From Deltaproteobacteria bacterium (GTDB lineage: Bacteria; Desulfobacterota; Binatia; HRBIN30; JACQVA1), in NCBI GenBank assembly GCA_016178705.1, contig JACOST010000015.1:1-64000 (forward strand): 64,000 bases of DNA, in the 5' to 3' direction. How positions within the stretch are numbered: the first letter of the stretch is position 1; the number at the start of each line of letters is the position of its first letter. Made by a program: the position numbers and the translations under genes. The notes beneath the pieces were generated by a model. It worked only from the letters and a program-made list of their open reading frames with translations, was not told the DNA's origin and searched no databases. Shown here in pieces: positions 7,961 through 15,155 of the stretch.

Positions 7961-9424
7961 TTAGAACTTCAAGGTCGCGTCGAGCTGCGTGCGGACCAGC
8001 GTCGAGTTCCCCGAGCGTGACAGCGGTTGCCCGACCGTGGTCGTGGCGTCGTCACGATCGAGGGCGTTGATGAAGTGGACTTTCGCGGTCAGTTGGAAAT
8101 TCGGGAACAGCAAGTAGTCGCCGCGCAGGATGTGCGCCACGACGTTGCTGCCGCCCTTTTGCGTCGCGCCCGCGTTGTAGTTTCGGATGTAGTCGAAGTC
8201 GCTGTAGTTGAAGAGCGACAGCACCGCGTCCTTCTCGATCCACGCGTAATCGTACGAGACGCCCCAGTCGCCGGGATTCTTCAAGCCGTCGTGGTACCAA
8301 TCCTTGCCGGCTTTGCCGATACCCGCACCGATGGTGAAGCCAGTATTCTTGCTGTCCGCTTCTGTGTTGTACACCACATCCCCGAACACGCCGGCCGGCA
8401 GGCCGAGGCGAAATGGATCGACGAAGTTCAGTTCGCTGTTAAAGTTGATGAGGTTGAATCCGCTCAAGAAGCCGGTGACCTTCTGGTTGCCGTTGATGTC
8501 CTTGGGCGACAACGTTACCGAGTTGCTGTTCGCCAGCGAGGTGTTCTGGTTGGAGTTGGTGGTGTAGGGAGCCTTGCCGGTGAAGGCGCTCAAGTATTTC
8601 GTCGCCACCTCGTTGAGATCCTGGTAGCTGTAGTCGGCGAGTGACAGCGTCCATTTGGTCGTGTCGTTGAACGCGGTGTCGGCGACCACTTGCCCGCCGA
8701 ACATCCACGGATCACCGGCGGTAGCGACCTCGTCGACCACCCACTGCATGGTGTTGAGCTTGAGTCCGCGTAGGAAGCCCTCGCGCTGATCGACCAGGTT
8801 CAGCGATTCCGCCGCGCCCTCGGGTGACAGATCGTCGTCCCACACGATCTCCGAGACCCGATAGACGGCGCTGCTGACGCCGAACTTACCCGCGATGATC
8901 GAGAACAGGCCCGGGTCGATGCCGACCGTCTTGCCCGGCTTCACGGTCATGTACGCCCAATCGAGATTGATCGAGTTGGGAGTGAACGTCTTGGTGAAGT
9001 CTTGATTGGTGGAAATCGGATCGTTCGAGTTACCGCTAGCGAGCCGAAAGGTGGCGCCGGCTTCATCGCTCGGGTTGACGCTGAGGCCGATGCGGGCGCG
9101 CAGGCGGAAGCGATTGCGTGCATGCAGCTCGTTTTCGTAGAATCCTTCGTAACGCGTGCGCATATCGCCGAACGGCGTGATCATGTCGAGCCACTTCGGC
9201 AGCTTCGCGACGATCGCATCGCGGCGTGATTCTTCGGCCGCCGACTTCTGCTTGTCCTCTTCGCGCGCCTGCTTCAGCTCCTCCTCGGTGATCAATCCCT
9301 TTTTCAACAAAATGTCACCGAGATCTTTGGCCTGACTCATCCGTGCTGGCAGCATCACGGCATCGACCATCACTGCACCGATAGTCACGGCGCGAACCAA
9401 TGCGACGATTGCTCGTGGCATCAT
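7961..9424 (-). CDS. Outer-membrane porin (Porin_5-like), probable phosphate-limitation porin
   Basis: 487 residues. A signal peptide (about 1-32) is followed by a short helical segment DLGDILLKKGLITEEELKQARE, like the N-terminal leader of 'putative porin' (Porin_5) proteins and superficially like the start of type II secretion ATPases. The rest alternates beta strands and periplasmic turns and ends in Phe (LDATLKF), as required for BAM insertion. The family is not the OprP/OprO group, so phosphate selectivity is inferred from position (first gene before pstS) and from tandem Pho half-sites upstream. GGGAGGG lies about 8 nt before the ATG pair at 9424/9421. Confidence 0.82.
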   Translation of the reverse strand: MMPRAIVALVRAVTIGAVMVDAVMLPARMSQAKDLGDILLKKGLITEEELKQAREEDKQKSAAEESRRDAIVAKLPKWLDMITPFGDMRTRYEGFYENELHARNRFRLRARIGLSVNPSDEAGATFRLASGNSNDPISTNQDFTKTFTPNSINLDWAYMTVKPGKTVGIDPGLFSIIAGKFGVSSAVYRVSEIVWDDDLSPEGAAESLNLVDQREGFLRGLKLNTMQWVVDEVATAGDPWMFGGQVVADTAFNDTTKWTLSLADYSYQDLNEVATKYLSAFTGKAPYTTNSNQNTSLANSNSVTLSPKDINGNQKVTGFLSGFNLINFNSELNFVDPFRLGLPAGVFGDVVYNTEADSKNTGFTIGAGIGKAGKDWYHDGLKNPGDWGVSYDYAWIEKDAVLSLFNYSDFDYIRNYNAGATQKGGSNVVAHILRGDYLLFPNFQLTAKVHFINALDRDDATTTVGQPLSRSGNSTLVRTQLDATLKF

Positions 9425-9480
9425 AGCGTGCCCTCCCTTTTTTCGCCGGACTCGCGTCCGGGTTGCGGTCCCCTCTCTCT

Positions 9481-9499
9481 CTCGAATCGGTGATTCGAG
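9481..9499 (-). other. Perfect hairpin in the porin 5' leader
   Basis: CTCGAATC-GGT-GATTCGAG is an 8-bp perfect inverted repeat with a 3-nt loop. It lies about 12 nt downstream of the predicted -10 (9512-9517) and about 57 nt before the porin ATG, so it would be at or near the 5' end of the mRNA. A role in stabilising the 5' end is possible. It could also be an operator for another regulator. Confidence 0.45.
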
Positions 9500-9511
9500 C
9501 TTCCACGAACG

Positions 9512-9556
9512 CTTTTAGTACCGACAGACGACAGGACAGTAAACGTCAGGTTACAA
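9512..9556 (-). promoter_or_regulatory. Tandem PhoB half-sites and -10 before the porin-pstS operon
   Basis: Minus strand: TTGTAAC (9556-9550), CGTTTAC (9545-9539) and CTGTCGT (9534-9528) are three 7-mers in 11-bp phase, each similar to CTGTAAC/CTGTCAC. After the third, exactly 10 nt later, comes TAAAAG (9517-9512). The half-sites are individually weaker than the pstC box, but phase and spacing agree. The site faces away from the olsB Pho box about 55 bp to the right, giving a divergent Pho promoter pair. Confidence 0.65.
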
Positions 9557-9609
9557 GTTCGTGAATTCCGCGCCGGTGCAGGCAGCAGATTCTTCCTCGC
9601 TTCACACAA

Positions 9610-9643
9610 CAGTCATCCGCTTGTCACAGTCAGTCGCTATATG
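9610..9643 (+). promoter_or_regulatory. PhoB box and -10 before olsBA
   Basis: CAGTCAT-CCGC-TTGTCAC at 9610-9627 differs from the classical CTGTCAT-N4-CTGTCAC box at two positions. TATATG begins exactly 10 nt after it (9638-9643). Expected transcription starts near 9650, about 75 nt before olsB. Phosphate-limited induction of ornithine-lipid synthesis through PhoB is established in rhizobia and fits this placement. Confidence 0.72.
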
Positions 9644-9723
9644 GGTTGGCGAGCATAAGGATTGGAACTGCCCGTGTCGGCTCTGGTGGCCGGCGGTGGA
9701 GAACGGGCGAAAGCGAGGAATGA

Positions 9724-10536
9724 ATGGATGACGGTTTGGGCCGCATGACAAGTGTGGCAACGCCGCACTGGCGATCGAGCGATGGCGAAGCAACAGCGCC
9801 GGAGGGAACGTACGTAACCGAGATCGCTGGCTGCGAAGCTGACGTGCGGGCCGCCCAGCGCCTGCGTTACGAGGTCTTCGCGAACGAGCTCGGCGCGCAG
9901 ATCCCTGGTGCGGAGACAGGCCTCGATCGCGATCCATTCGATCGCTACTGCGACCATCTCTTGGTGCGCCACGGTCCTACCGGGGACGTCGTGGGTACCT
10001 ACCGCATCCTGCGCTACGAGCAGGCCAAGCGAGCCGGCGGTTTCTACTCGGCCAATGAGTTCGACCTGCGTCGGCTCACACGTCTCGGGCCGCGCGTGAT
10101 GGAGGTGGGTCGCGCGTGCGTCCATCCGGCGCATCGCGGCGGGTTGGTGGTCTCGCAGTTGTGGGCCGCCTTGTTCGATTACGTGCGGTCGACCGGTCAC
10201 GAGTACGTGATCGGCTGCGGCAGCATCAGCGTCGCCGAGTATGGTCGCCAAGCGGTGAGCATCTGCAATCGACTGAAGAAGACGCGACTGAGCCCCACCG
10301 AATTGCGTGTCTTTCCGTATCGTCCGTTTCCTTTGAGTAACCCAGCCACGGCGGATGCTGGTTCCTTGCCTCCTCTGCTCAAGGGATATCTCCGCCTCGG
10401 GGCGTCGGTGTGCGGCGACCCGGCATGGGATCCGCGCTTCGGCACCGCTGATGTCTTGATGTTGTTGCCGGTCGCGGACATCGCGCCGCGCTACGCGCGT
10501 GGCCTGCACCGGCGTGCGCAGCGAGCGTGGGGATGA
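9724..10536 (+). CDS. olsB: L-ornithine N-alpha-acyltransferase OlsB (lyso-ornithine lipid synthase)
   Basis: 270 residues, GNAT-fold family formerly annotated 'putative hemolysin'. Characteristic features: AAQRLRYEVFANELGA near residues 38-55, GLDRDPFDRYCDHLLVR, YRILR and VMEVGRACVHPAHRGG. OlsB transfers a 3-hydroxyacyl chain from ACP to the alpha-amino group of ornithine. The stop overlaps the next start by ATGA. With OlsA it makes a phosphorus-free membrane lipid, used by many bacteria when phosphate is scarce; the pst/pho neighbours and the Pho box upstream support that role. ATG 9724 is used; ATG 9745 is an alternative. Confidence 0.88.
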   Translation: MDDGLGRMTSVATPHWRSSDGEATAPEGTYVTEIAGCEADVRAAQRLRYEVFANELGAQIPGAETGLDRDPFDRYCDHLLVRHGPTGDVVGTYRILRYEQAKRAGGFYSANEFDLRRLTRLGPRVMEVGRACVHPAHRGGLVVSQLWAALFDYVRSTGHEYVIGCGSISVAEYGRQAVSICNRLKKTRLSPTELRVFPYRPFPLSNPATADAGSLPPLLKGYLRLGASVCGDPAWDPRFGTADVLMLLPVADIAPRYARGLHRRAQRAWG

Positions 10537-11399
10537 CGGGCCAATCGGTCGCACCGCGGTCGACTCCACTCGCTCGCCTGGCGCGGCTCGTGCGGTTCGC
10601 CGGACACTTCGTCCGGATGCATGGCGAAGCAGCGTGGACGTTTCCACGTCGCAGCCCGCGCGAACGACGGCGGTTGGTCGCTGATTGGGCGGCACGTACG
10701 CTCGACGTGCTCAACGTGCGCGTGCTGGTTCGCGGCGACGTTCCCTGGCGCGACGCGCCGATTCTGATCGTGGCCAATCACATCTCGTGGTTGGACGTGC
10801 ACGCGCTCAGCACCGTGAACGGTGCGCGCTTTGTCGCCAAGTCGGAAGTCCGCGACTGGCCGCTGGTGGGTGCGCTCGCTGCCCGCTGCGGAACGTTCTT
10901 CATTGCCCGTGGCAGTTGTCGCGCCGCCTGGCGCACCAAGAACGAAATCGCCACGGCGCTACAACAAGGGGATCCGGTGGTGATCTTTCCGGAAGGGACG
11001 ACCACCGATGGGCGGCGCGTCCGACCGTTCTATCCCGCGTTGCTGCAGGCAGCGGTCGACTCCCGCTGCGCGGTCCATCCGGTGACGATTCGCTATCAAA
11101 CCGCGGGTGGGAGCGGAAACGAGGCGGCTGCCTTTCTTGGCGACATGAGCTTTGCTCGCTCGCTCCTTCGCATACTGCGAGAGCCGGTGATGACAGTCGA
11201 GGTTACATTCGGCCGTCCGATCGCGGCCCGCAACCGCACCCGGCGTGAACTCGCGGCGCTGGCGCAGCTCGCGATTACGGAAACGCTCGCGCTTCCGCCG
11301 CCCGCGCGGCCAGCGCTGGAGTCCTCGCACGGAATCGATTCCTCACGGTCGCGCCCGCGCATCGGGTTGCCGCCCTCACGCGCTGCGGCGCCCGCCTGA
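10533..11399 (+). CDS. olsA: Lyso-ornithine lipid O-acyltransferase OlsA (PlsC family)
   Basis: 288 residues. PlsC-fold acyltransferase with the catalytic NHISWLD (HX4D-type) motif near residues 88-94 and the acceptor-binding FPEGTTTDG near 152-160. Next to olsB, this is most likely the second step, adding a fatty acid to the 3-hydroxyl of lyso-ornithine lipid, although acylation of lysophosphatidic acid cannot be excluded. The ATG at 10533 overlaps the olsB stop (ATGA) and is preferred over a GTG 6 bp upstream. The C-terminal 50 residues are Pro/Ser/Arg-rich and probably disordered. Confidence 0.85.
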   Translation: MTGQSVAPRSTPLARLARLVRFAGHFVRMHGEAAWTFPRRSPRERRRLVADWAARTLDVLNVRVLVRGDVPWRDAPILIVANHISWLDVHALSTVNGARFVAKSEVRDWPLVGALAARCGTFFIARGSCRAAWRTKNEIATALQQGDPVVIFPEGTTTDGRRVRPFYPALLQAAVDSRCAVHPVTIRYQTAGGSGNEAAAFLGDMSFARSLLRILREPVMTVEVTFGRPIAARNRTRRELAALAQLAITETLALPPPARPALESSHGIDSSRSRPRIGLPPSRAAAPA

Positions 11400-11418
11400 G
11401 TGTGAGGCTCTCCGAACG

Positions 11419-11772
11419 ATGGACGCCATCTTTGACTCGCAGGGCTACGTGGTGGGGTGGCTAGAGGCCGATGTCGTCTACGACAAGTACGGCGGCGCCT
11501 GCGCGTTTGTGACCGACGGCGCGGTGCATGACTCTTCCGGTGCCTACTTTGGACAATTCGACAATCGGTTGTTTTGGGACACGGACGGGTTGGCGGTTGC
11601 CTTCATGGCGGGGGCGAAAGGCGGTCCTCTGCTGCCCCGTCCCGAAGTTCCGCCGATACCGCCAATCCCCTCCGTTCCGTTAGAAGCGCCCGCCCTTCCC
11701 ACTCCGCCGGCGAATCCGACAACGGGGACGAGATGGAGCACGCGGTCGTGGGAAACGTTCTTGCACGGATGA
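11419..11772 (+). CDS. Small four-repeat (beta-flower-like) protein with Pro-rich tail
   Basis: 117 residues. The first 65 contain four roughly 16-residue repeats of the pattern (Y/F/H/W)Dxx(G)xxVxx(V/F): FDSQGYVVGW, YDKYGGACAF, HDSSGAYFGQ, WDTDGLAVAF. This resembles '4-fold beta-flower' proteins of unknown function. A Pro-rich tail follows (PPIPPIPSVPLEAPALPTPP). No signal peptide. It starts 19 bp after olsA on the same strand and is probably cotranscribed. Function unknown. Confidence 0.65.
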   Translation: MDAIFDSQGYVVGWLEADVVYDKYGGACAFVTDGAVHDSSGAYFGQFDNRLFWDTDGLAVAFMAGAKGGPLLPRPEVPPIPPIPSVPLEAPALPTPPANPTTGTRWSTRSWETFLHG

Positions 11773-11807
11773 GGCGCTGAACGACAGCGCGTGCGTCCTG
11801 TTTGCGC

Positions 11808-12263
11808 TTACGGTGGTGTCGACGCGTCGCTCGCGGTGAGCGCCGACGTCAAGGTCGCGATCGTCACCGCGCCGCCTTCGCGGGCGCGGTCCATGGCTTC
11901 CACTGCGAGTCCATAAGGTGCATCGTCGGCCGCATCGAAGAACAGAATATGATCCTCGCGCGCGGCGAACATCCGCTTCAAGCGATCGGCTAGCTCCTCG
12001 AATGGAACGGTCGTGCCGTTCACCGTGATCGTTCGATCAGCCGCCACGCGCAGGACCAACGGCGGTTCGGGATCCTTCGCGAGGTCTTCCTTCTTGATTT
12101 CTTCCTTCTCCTGCTTAGGCGTGTGGACCCAGAACTTCTTCGTCAGTAGCGGTGTCATCACCATGAAGATGATGAGCAGAACGAGCACGACATCGACCAG
12201 CGGAGTCACGTTCATGACCGGCACGGGTCCTTTGCCGGCGCCGGTGCCGACGGTCATTGCCAT
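11808..12263 (-). CDS. exbD: ExbD/TolR-family biopolymer transport protein
   Basis: 151 residues. One transmembrane helix with the essential Asp24 in NVTPLVDVVLVLLIIFMVM, then a periplasmic domain. An insertion rich in Lys and Glu (KQEKEEIKKEDLAKDPEPP) follows the helix and is longer and more charged than in the neighbouring paralogue. It is the last gene of a tonB-exbB-exbD-exbD operon; two different ExbD proteins may form a heterodimer in the ExbB pore. Starts 3 nt after the preceding exbD stop. Confidence 0.9.
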   Translation of the reverse strand: MAMTVGTGAGKGPVPVMNVTPLVDVVLVLLIIFMVMTPLLTKKFWVHTPKQEKEEIKKEDLAKDPEPPLVLRVAADRTITVNGTTVPFEELADRLKRMFAAREDHILFFDAADDAPYGLAVEAMDRAREGGAVTIATLTSALTASDASTPP

Positions 12264-12266
12264 GGT

Positions 12267-12740
12267 CTAGCCCTCCGACGCCACAGGCGCCTGCGCTGCT
12301 GCGGGTGCTGGCGCGGCGAGCGGCGCGCCCGACTTGTGGCGCTCGCCGACCAAGAACGACATGCCGGGAAAACCAACCTGCTGTGTGCGCGCGAGGATCG
12401 CCCGTACGTCGCCATAGGTGAGGCTGGCATCGGCGCGCAGCACGAGTCGCCGATAGGGGTCGACGGCGTGTTCGGCGCTGAGATACTCGATCGCGCGGTC
12501 GAGATCGTAGTGCTCGCTGCCGATGATGTATTCGCCAGCTTTCGCCACGGTGACTTTGAGCGGATCGGCGAGTTTGATTTCAGGATCGGGATTGAAAATT
12601 CCCGGCAACTCGACCTGCACGTCCTGATCGAGTCGGGGCACGACTACCATGAAGATGATCAGCAGCACGAGAACGACGTCGACGAGCGGCGTGACGTTGA
12701 TCTCAGGCTGGACCCCGGCGCTGAGTGGAGGAACTCTCAC
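12267..12740 (-). CDS. exbD: ExbD/TolR-family biopolymer transport protein
   Basis: 157 residues. The transmembrane helix carries the conserved Asp21 in NVTPLVDVVLVLLIIFMVV; the periplasmic domain contains VLRADASLTYGDVRAILARTQQVG, typical of ExbD. The tail is Ala/Pro-rich. The start overlaps the exbB stop by 4 bp (ATGA). With ExbB it converts proton flow into motion of TonB. Confidence 0.92.
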   Translation of the reverse strand: MRVPPLSAGVQPEINVTPLVDVVLVLLIIFMVVVPRLDQDVQVELPGIFNPDPEIKLADPLKVTVAKAGEYIIGSEHYDLDRAIEYLSAEHAVDPYRRLVLRADASLTYGDVRAILARTQQVGFPGMSFLVGERHKSGAPLAAPAPAAAQAPVASEG

Positions 12741-13519
12741 GCGACACCTTCCGCGCTTGCGACGGCGGCAAGTCCGGAGCGATGTTCGACGCGATCGGGA
12801 CGCGCCGGCGTTGCCGCGGTTCGCGCCCCACGGCTTGCGGTCGCGACCTTGCGCTCCGCCCAGTCCTCCAAGGTGTCGAGCAACTGCCCCGACGCGTGGT
12901 TGAGCATCAACTCATCGTGCGCGATTTGGCCCGAGAGATAGTTGAACGCCAGCACCGCCGGGATCGCGACGGCGAGGCCGAGCGCCGTTTCGATCAACGC
13001 TTCGGAGATTCCCGCCGATACGCCGGACAGCCCGCCGGAGCCCGTCGACGCGATGCCTTGGAACGCCGTGATGATCCCCAGCACGGTTCCGAGGAGGCCG
13101 ACGAACGGAGCTACTGACCCCACCGTTGCGAGCACGGCCAGTCCACGCCGCAAATCGGTTCCGATCTCTTGCATGTAGCGCTCCATGTGACGCACGGTGC
13201 GCTCGACCGGAGTCAGTCCCGTCACATCGGCGGTCTGCTCGGCGTGGCGATAGGTGGTGAGCGCCGAGCGTACCACACGCGGTAAGTGACCTTGCTGGTG
13301 CTTCTCGGCTTCGATCAACACCTCGTCGAACTCGCCGCGATCCATCTGCGATCCCACGGCGGTCGCGAACGTGCGCGAAGTTGCGCGCGAGCGGCGCAGC
13401 GTGATGACGCGCTCGGCGAACACGGTCAGCGAAGCCAGGCCCATGGTGACCAGAACCGCCGCAACCACCATCGCGGGCACGCCCATGTGCTGGAAGATTT
13501 CGATGAAATTGAATTGCAT
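12737..13519 (-). CDS. exbB: MotA/TolQ/ExbB proton-channel protein
   Basis: 260 residues with three membrane helices: about 12-35, then in VGSVAPFVGLLGTVLGIITAF and IETALGLAVAIPAVLAFNYL, both conserved ExbB channel segments. A cytoplasmic loop lies between the first two. The ATG at 13519 (MQFNFIEIFQ) has AGAGGAG about 9 nt upstream; the longer open frame upstream runs through tonB and is a shadow. It forms the pentameric motor with the ExbD proteins and drives the TonB encoded 26 bp upstream. Confidence 0.92.
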   Translation of the reverse strand: MQFNFIEIFQHMGVPAMVVAAVLVTMGLASLTVFAERVITLRRSRATSRTFATAVGSQMDRGEFDEVLIEAEKHQQGHLPRVVRSALTTYRHAEQTADVTGLTPVERTVRHMERYMQEIGTDLRRGLAVLATVGSVAPFVGLLGTVLGIITAFQGIASTGSGGLSGVSAGISEALIETALGLAVAIPAVLAFNYLSGQIAHDELMLNHASGQLLDTLEDWAERKVATASRGARTAATPARPDRVEHRSGLAAVASAEGVA

Positions 13520-13545
13520 CGTGCATTCTCCTCTGCCTGTATTCG

Positions 13546-14310
13546 TCAGGCATTCAATTTGAACGGAATCTGAATGATTCGGTACACCGTGATCGGGAGC
13601 CCTTTGTAGCGAGCCGGTTCGTACTTCCAGGTCTTCACCGCTTGCACTGCGGCGCTGACGAATGGCTCGTCGCCGCGCATCACCTGCACGTCGGCGACGC
13701 GACCGTTGGCCAGAATCACGACCTTCAAAATCACCGTCCCGGTCTGGCCATTGGCGCGCGCTTCCTGCGGGTACGCAGGCACCGCATTGCTCTTCGCCGG
13801 CAGCGGCGGCACCGCGTCCTCGGGCAACGTGATCGCGCCCACTTGGCCGCCGGCGACTCCGTCCTTCGAACCACCTTCGAGTCCGGCCGGATCGCCGTCG
13901 CCGGGCTCGCCGAACACCGCGATACCTTTGTCCTGACTCGGGTCCGCTTCCAGCGGCGCGGCTTGCGGCATCTCCTTCGGGGCGACCAGCTCTTTCGGCG
14001 GGGGCGGCTTGTCGAGTTGGCGAATCTTCTGATCGGGGCGCACCACCGGTGCGGCGGCGGGCGGGGGCTGGGGCTTCGCCTCCGCAACCGGTGGTGGGGG
14101 GGGTGGGGGTTCTTCCTTGACGATCTTCTCGACGAACGTGACGTCGACGGGTTTCTCGCTCACCAGTTCCTTGGTGCCAAATCCCAGTGCGACTGCCGCG
14201 AGGACGATCCCGGCGTAGACGCCCGATGACGTAAACAGTGCCGCGAACCACTGGCGGGGCACTCGCTCGGTGTCGCCATAGTGACCGAAGCTGACGAAGG
14301 TCTGACTCAT
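13546..14310 (-). CDS. tonB: Energy transducer TonB
   Basis: 254 residues. Cytoplasmic N-terminus, one membrane anchor (about 23-45), a Pro-rich periplasmic span (EEPPPPPPPVAEAKPQPPP and later PPPPKEL) and a C-terminal TonB domain (about 170-253) with YPQEARANGQTGTVILKVVI and VSAAVQAVKTWKYEPARYKG. It energises outer-membrane receptors; the receptor at 19826-22645 is the only one in the window and the natural partner. First gene of tonB-exbB-exbD-exbD, with a Pho-box-like site about 87-104 bp upstream. Confidence 0.93.
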   Translation of the reverse strand: MSQTFVSFGHYGDTERVPRQWFAALFTSSGVYAGIVLAAVALGFGTKELVSEKPVDVTFVEKIVKEEPPPPPPPVAEAKPQPPPAAAPVVRPDQKIRQLDKPPPPKELVAPKEMPQAAPLEADPSQDKGIAVFGEPGDGDPAGLEGGSKDGVAGGQVGAITLPEDAVPPLPAKSNAVPAYPQEARANGQTGTVILKVVILANGRVADVQVMRGDEPFVSAAVQAVKTWKYEPARYKGLPITVYRIIQIPFKLNA

Positions 14311-14380
14311 CGCGTGGCATCTCTCCAGCCGCGGCCGAGCCGAAGCTGACTTCTCTCGTTTCCGACTGCGTGCGTATGAA

Positions 14381-14414
14381 GACCTACCACCACAAGGTTA
14401 CGGCGAAGTGACGC
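14381..14414 (-). promoter_or_regulatory. Pho-box-like site and -10 before tonB-exbBDD
   Basis: Minus strand GCGTCAC-TTCG-CCGTAAC (14414-14397) has two 7-mers 11 bp apart, followed after exactly 10 nt by TAGGTC (14386-14381). The 3' half-site shares GTAAC with the pstC box and the 5' half-site shares GTCAC with the olsB box. The predicted leader is about 65 nt. Individually modest, but it has the same geometry as five other sites in the window. Confidence 0.6.
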
Positions 14415-14451
14415 CATGATGAACGTTGATAAACTGCGCTGCGCCTGACGG

Positions 14452-15036
14452 TCAGTTGTTGCTGTTGAATCCGATGAACTTGTACTGGCTGCCGACTTCG
14501 GCGATCGTGCCCGTTCGCAACTCGCGTTGCTCACCGAACTCATTGAGTACGAGCAGTCGCACATCTCCGTGCGCAGTGTACGCGGCGAACTGGCGGCTGC
14601 CCTTGGTGAAGCGTAGTTCTCGGCGCGCCAATGCGCGGCCACCGAATCCTTCGAAGAGGACTCGGGCAACGTCTTCGCTCTTCTGGTTCAACACGCGCCA
14701 GAAGAACACGCTTGGGGCGTCGGCCACTTCGCGCAGGGGTTCGCCGGGTTTGACGGTGCCGGGAATGATGATCGTGCGATACTCTTCCTCGGTCACGCGC
14801 AAGCGAGTGAGGGCGTGCTCGTCCTTGGTTTGCAGGGCAATCAGGAATTCATCCAACAGTGCGTCGATCGAGCTGGCGCCGCCGTCGAGGTGAAAGCCGG
14901 TTGGCGGTGGCGGCGCGGCGGAGTTGGTGCTGCTCAGATCGATGCGCACGGCGGCGGAGCCCGCCGAGGCGAGGCGCGCCGCGACAACGATCGTTACTGC
15001 CACTACGGTGCTGAACGATGAATGCGTGCGATGCAT
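14452..15036 (-). CDS. Secreted protein of unknown function
   Basis: 194 residues with a signal peptide (about 1-26). The mature part has a Pro-rich start, then a mixed alpha/beta domain with SIDALLDEFLIALQTKDEHALTRLRVTEEEY, which resembles the start of SnoaL/NTF2-like or 'DUF4440-type' domains but is not diagnostic. The ATG at 15036 has AAGGAGA upstream; a TTG further out is less likely. It lies downstream of two other minus-strand secreted-protein genes and may be the last gene of that operon, although a hairpin intervenes. Confidence 0.7.
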   Translation of the reverse strand: MHRTHSSFSTVVAVTIVVAARLASAGSAAVRIDLSSTNSAAPPPPTGFHLDGGASSIDALLDEFLIALQTKDEHALTRLRVTEEEYRTIIIPGTVKPGEPLREVADAPSVFFWRVLNQKSEDVARVLFEGFGGRALARRELRFTKGSRQFAAYTAHGDVRLLVLNEFGEQRELRTGTIAEVGSQYKFIGFNSNN

Positions 15037-15067
15037 GGGATCGGTCTCCTTAGTCCGCAAGAGAATC

Positions 15068-15105
15068 CCGACCGGAGACGACGGCGCAGTGTCATCTCCG
15101 GCCGG
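15068..15105 (-). terminator. Strong hairpin between two secreted-protein genes
   Basis: Inverted repeat with 15-nt arms at 15068-15082 and 15091-15105 (two non-pairing or G-T positions) and an 8-nt loop, GC-rich. It lies 50 bp past the stop of the beta-helix protein gene. No clear T-run follows on the minus strand, so it may be an intrinsic-like terminator, an RNA-stabilising structure or a dispersed palindrome. Confidence 0.5.
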
Positions 15106-15155
15106 GGGTTAGGCCGCCGTGTAGGCAGTGTTGCGGGGGAACGGCGGCACGCTGG

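Noticed and set aside
13520-14320. Upstream extension of the exbB frame
   Set aside because: It runs antiframe through tonB; exbB starts properly at 13519 with a ribosome site.
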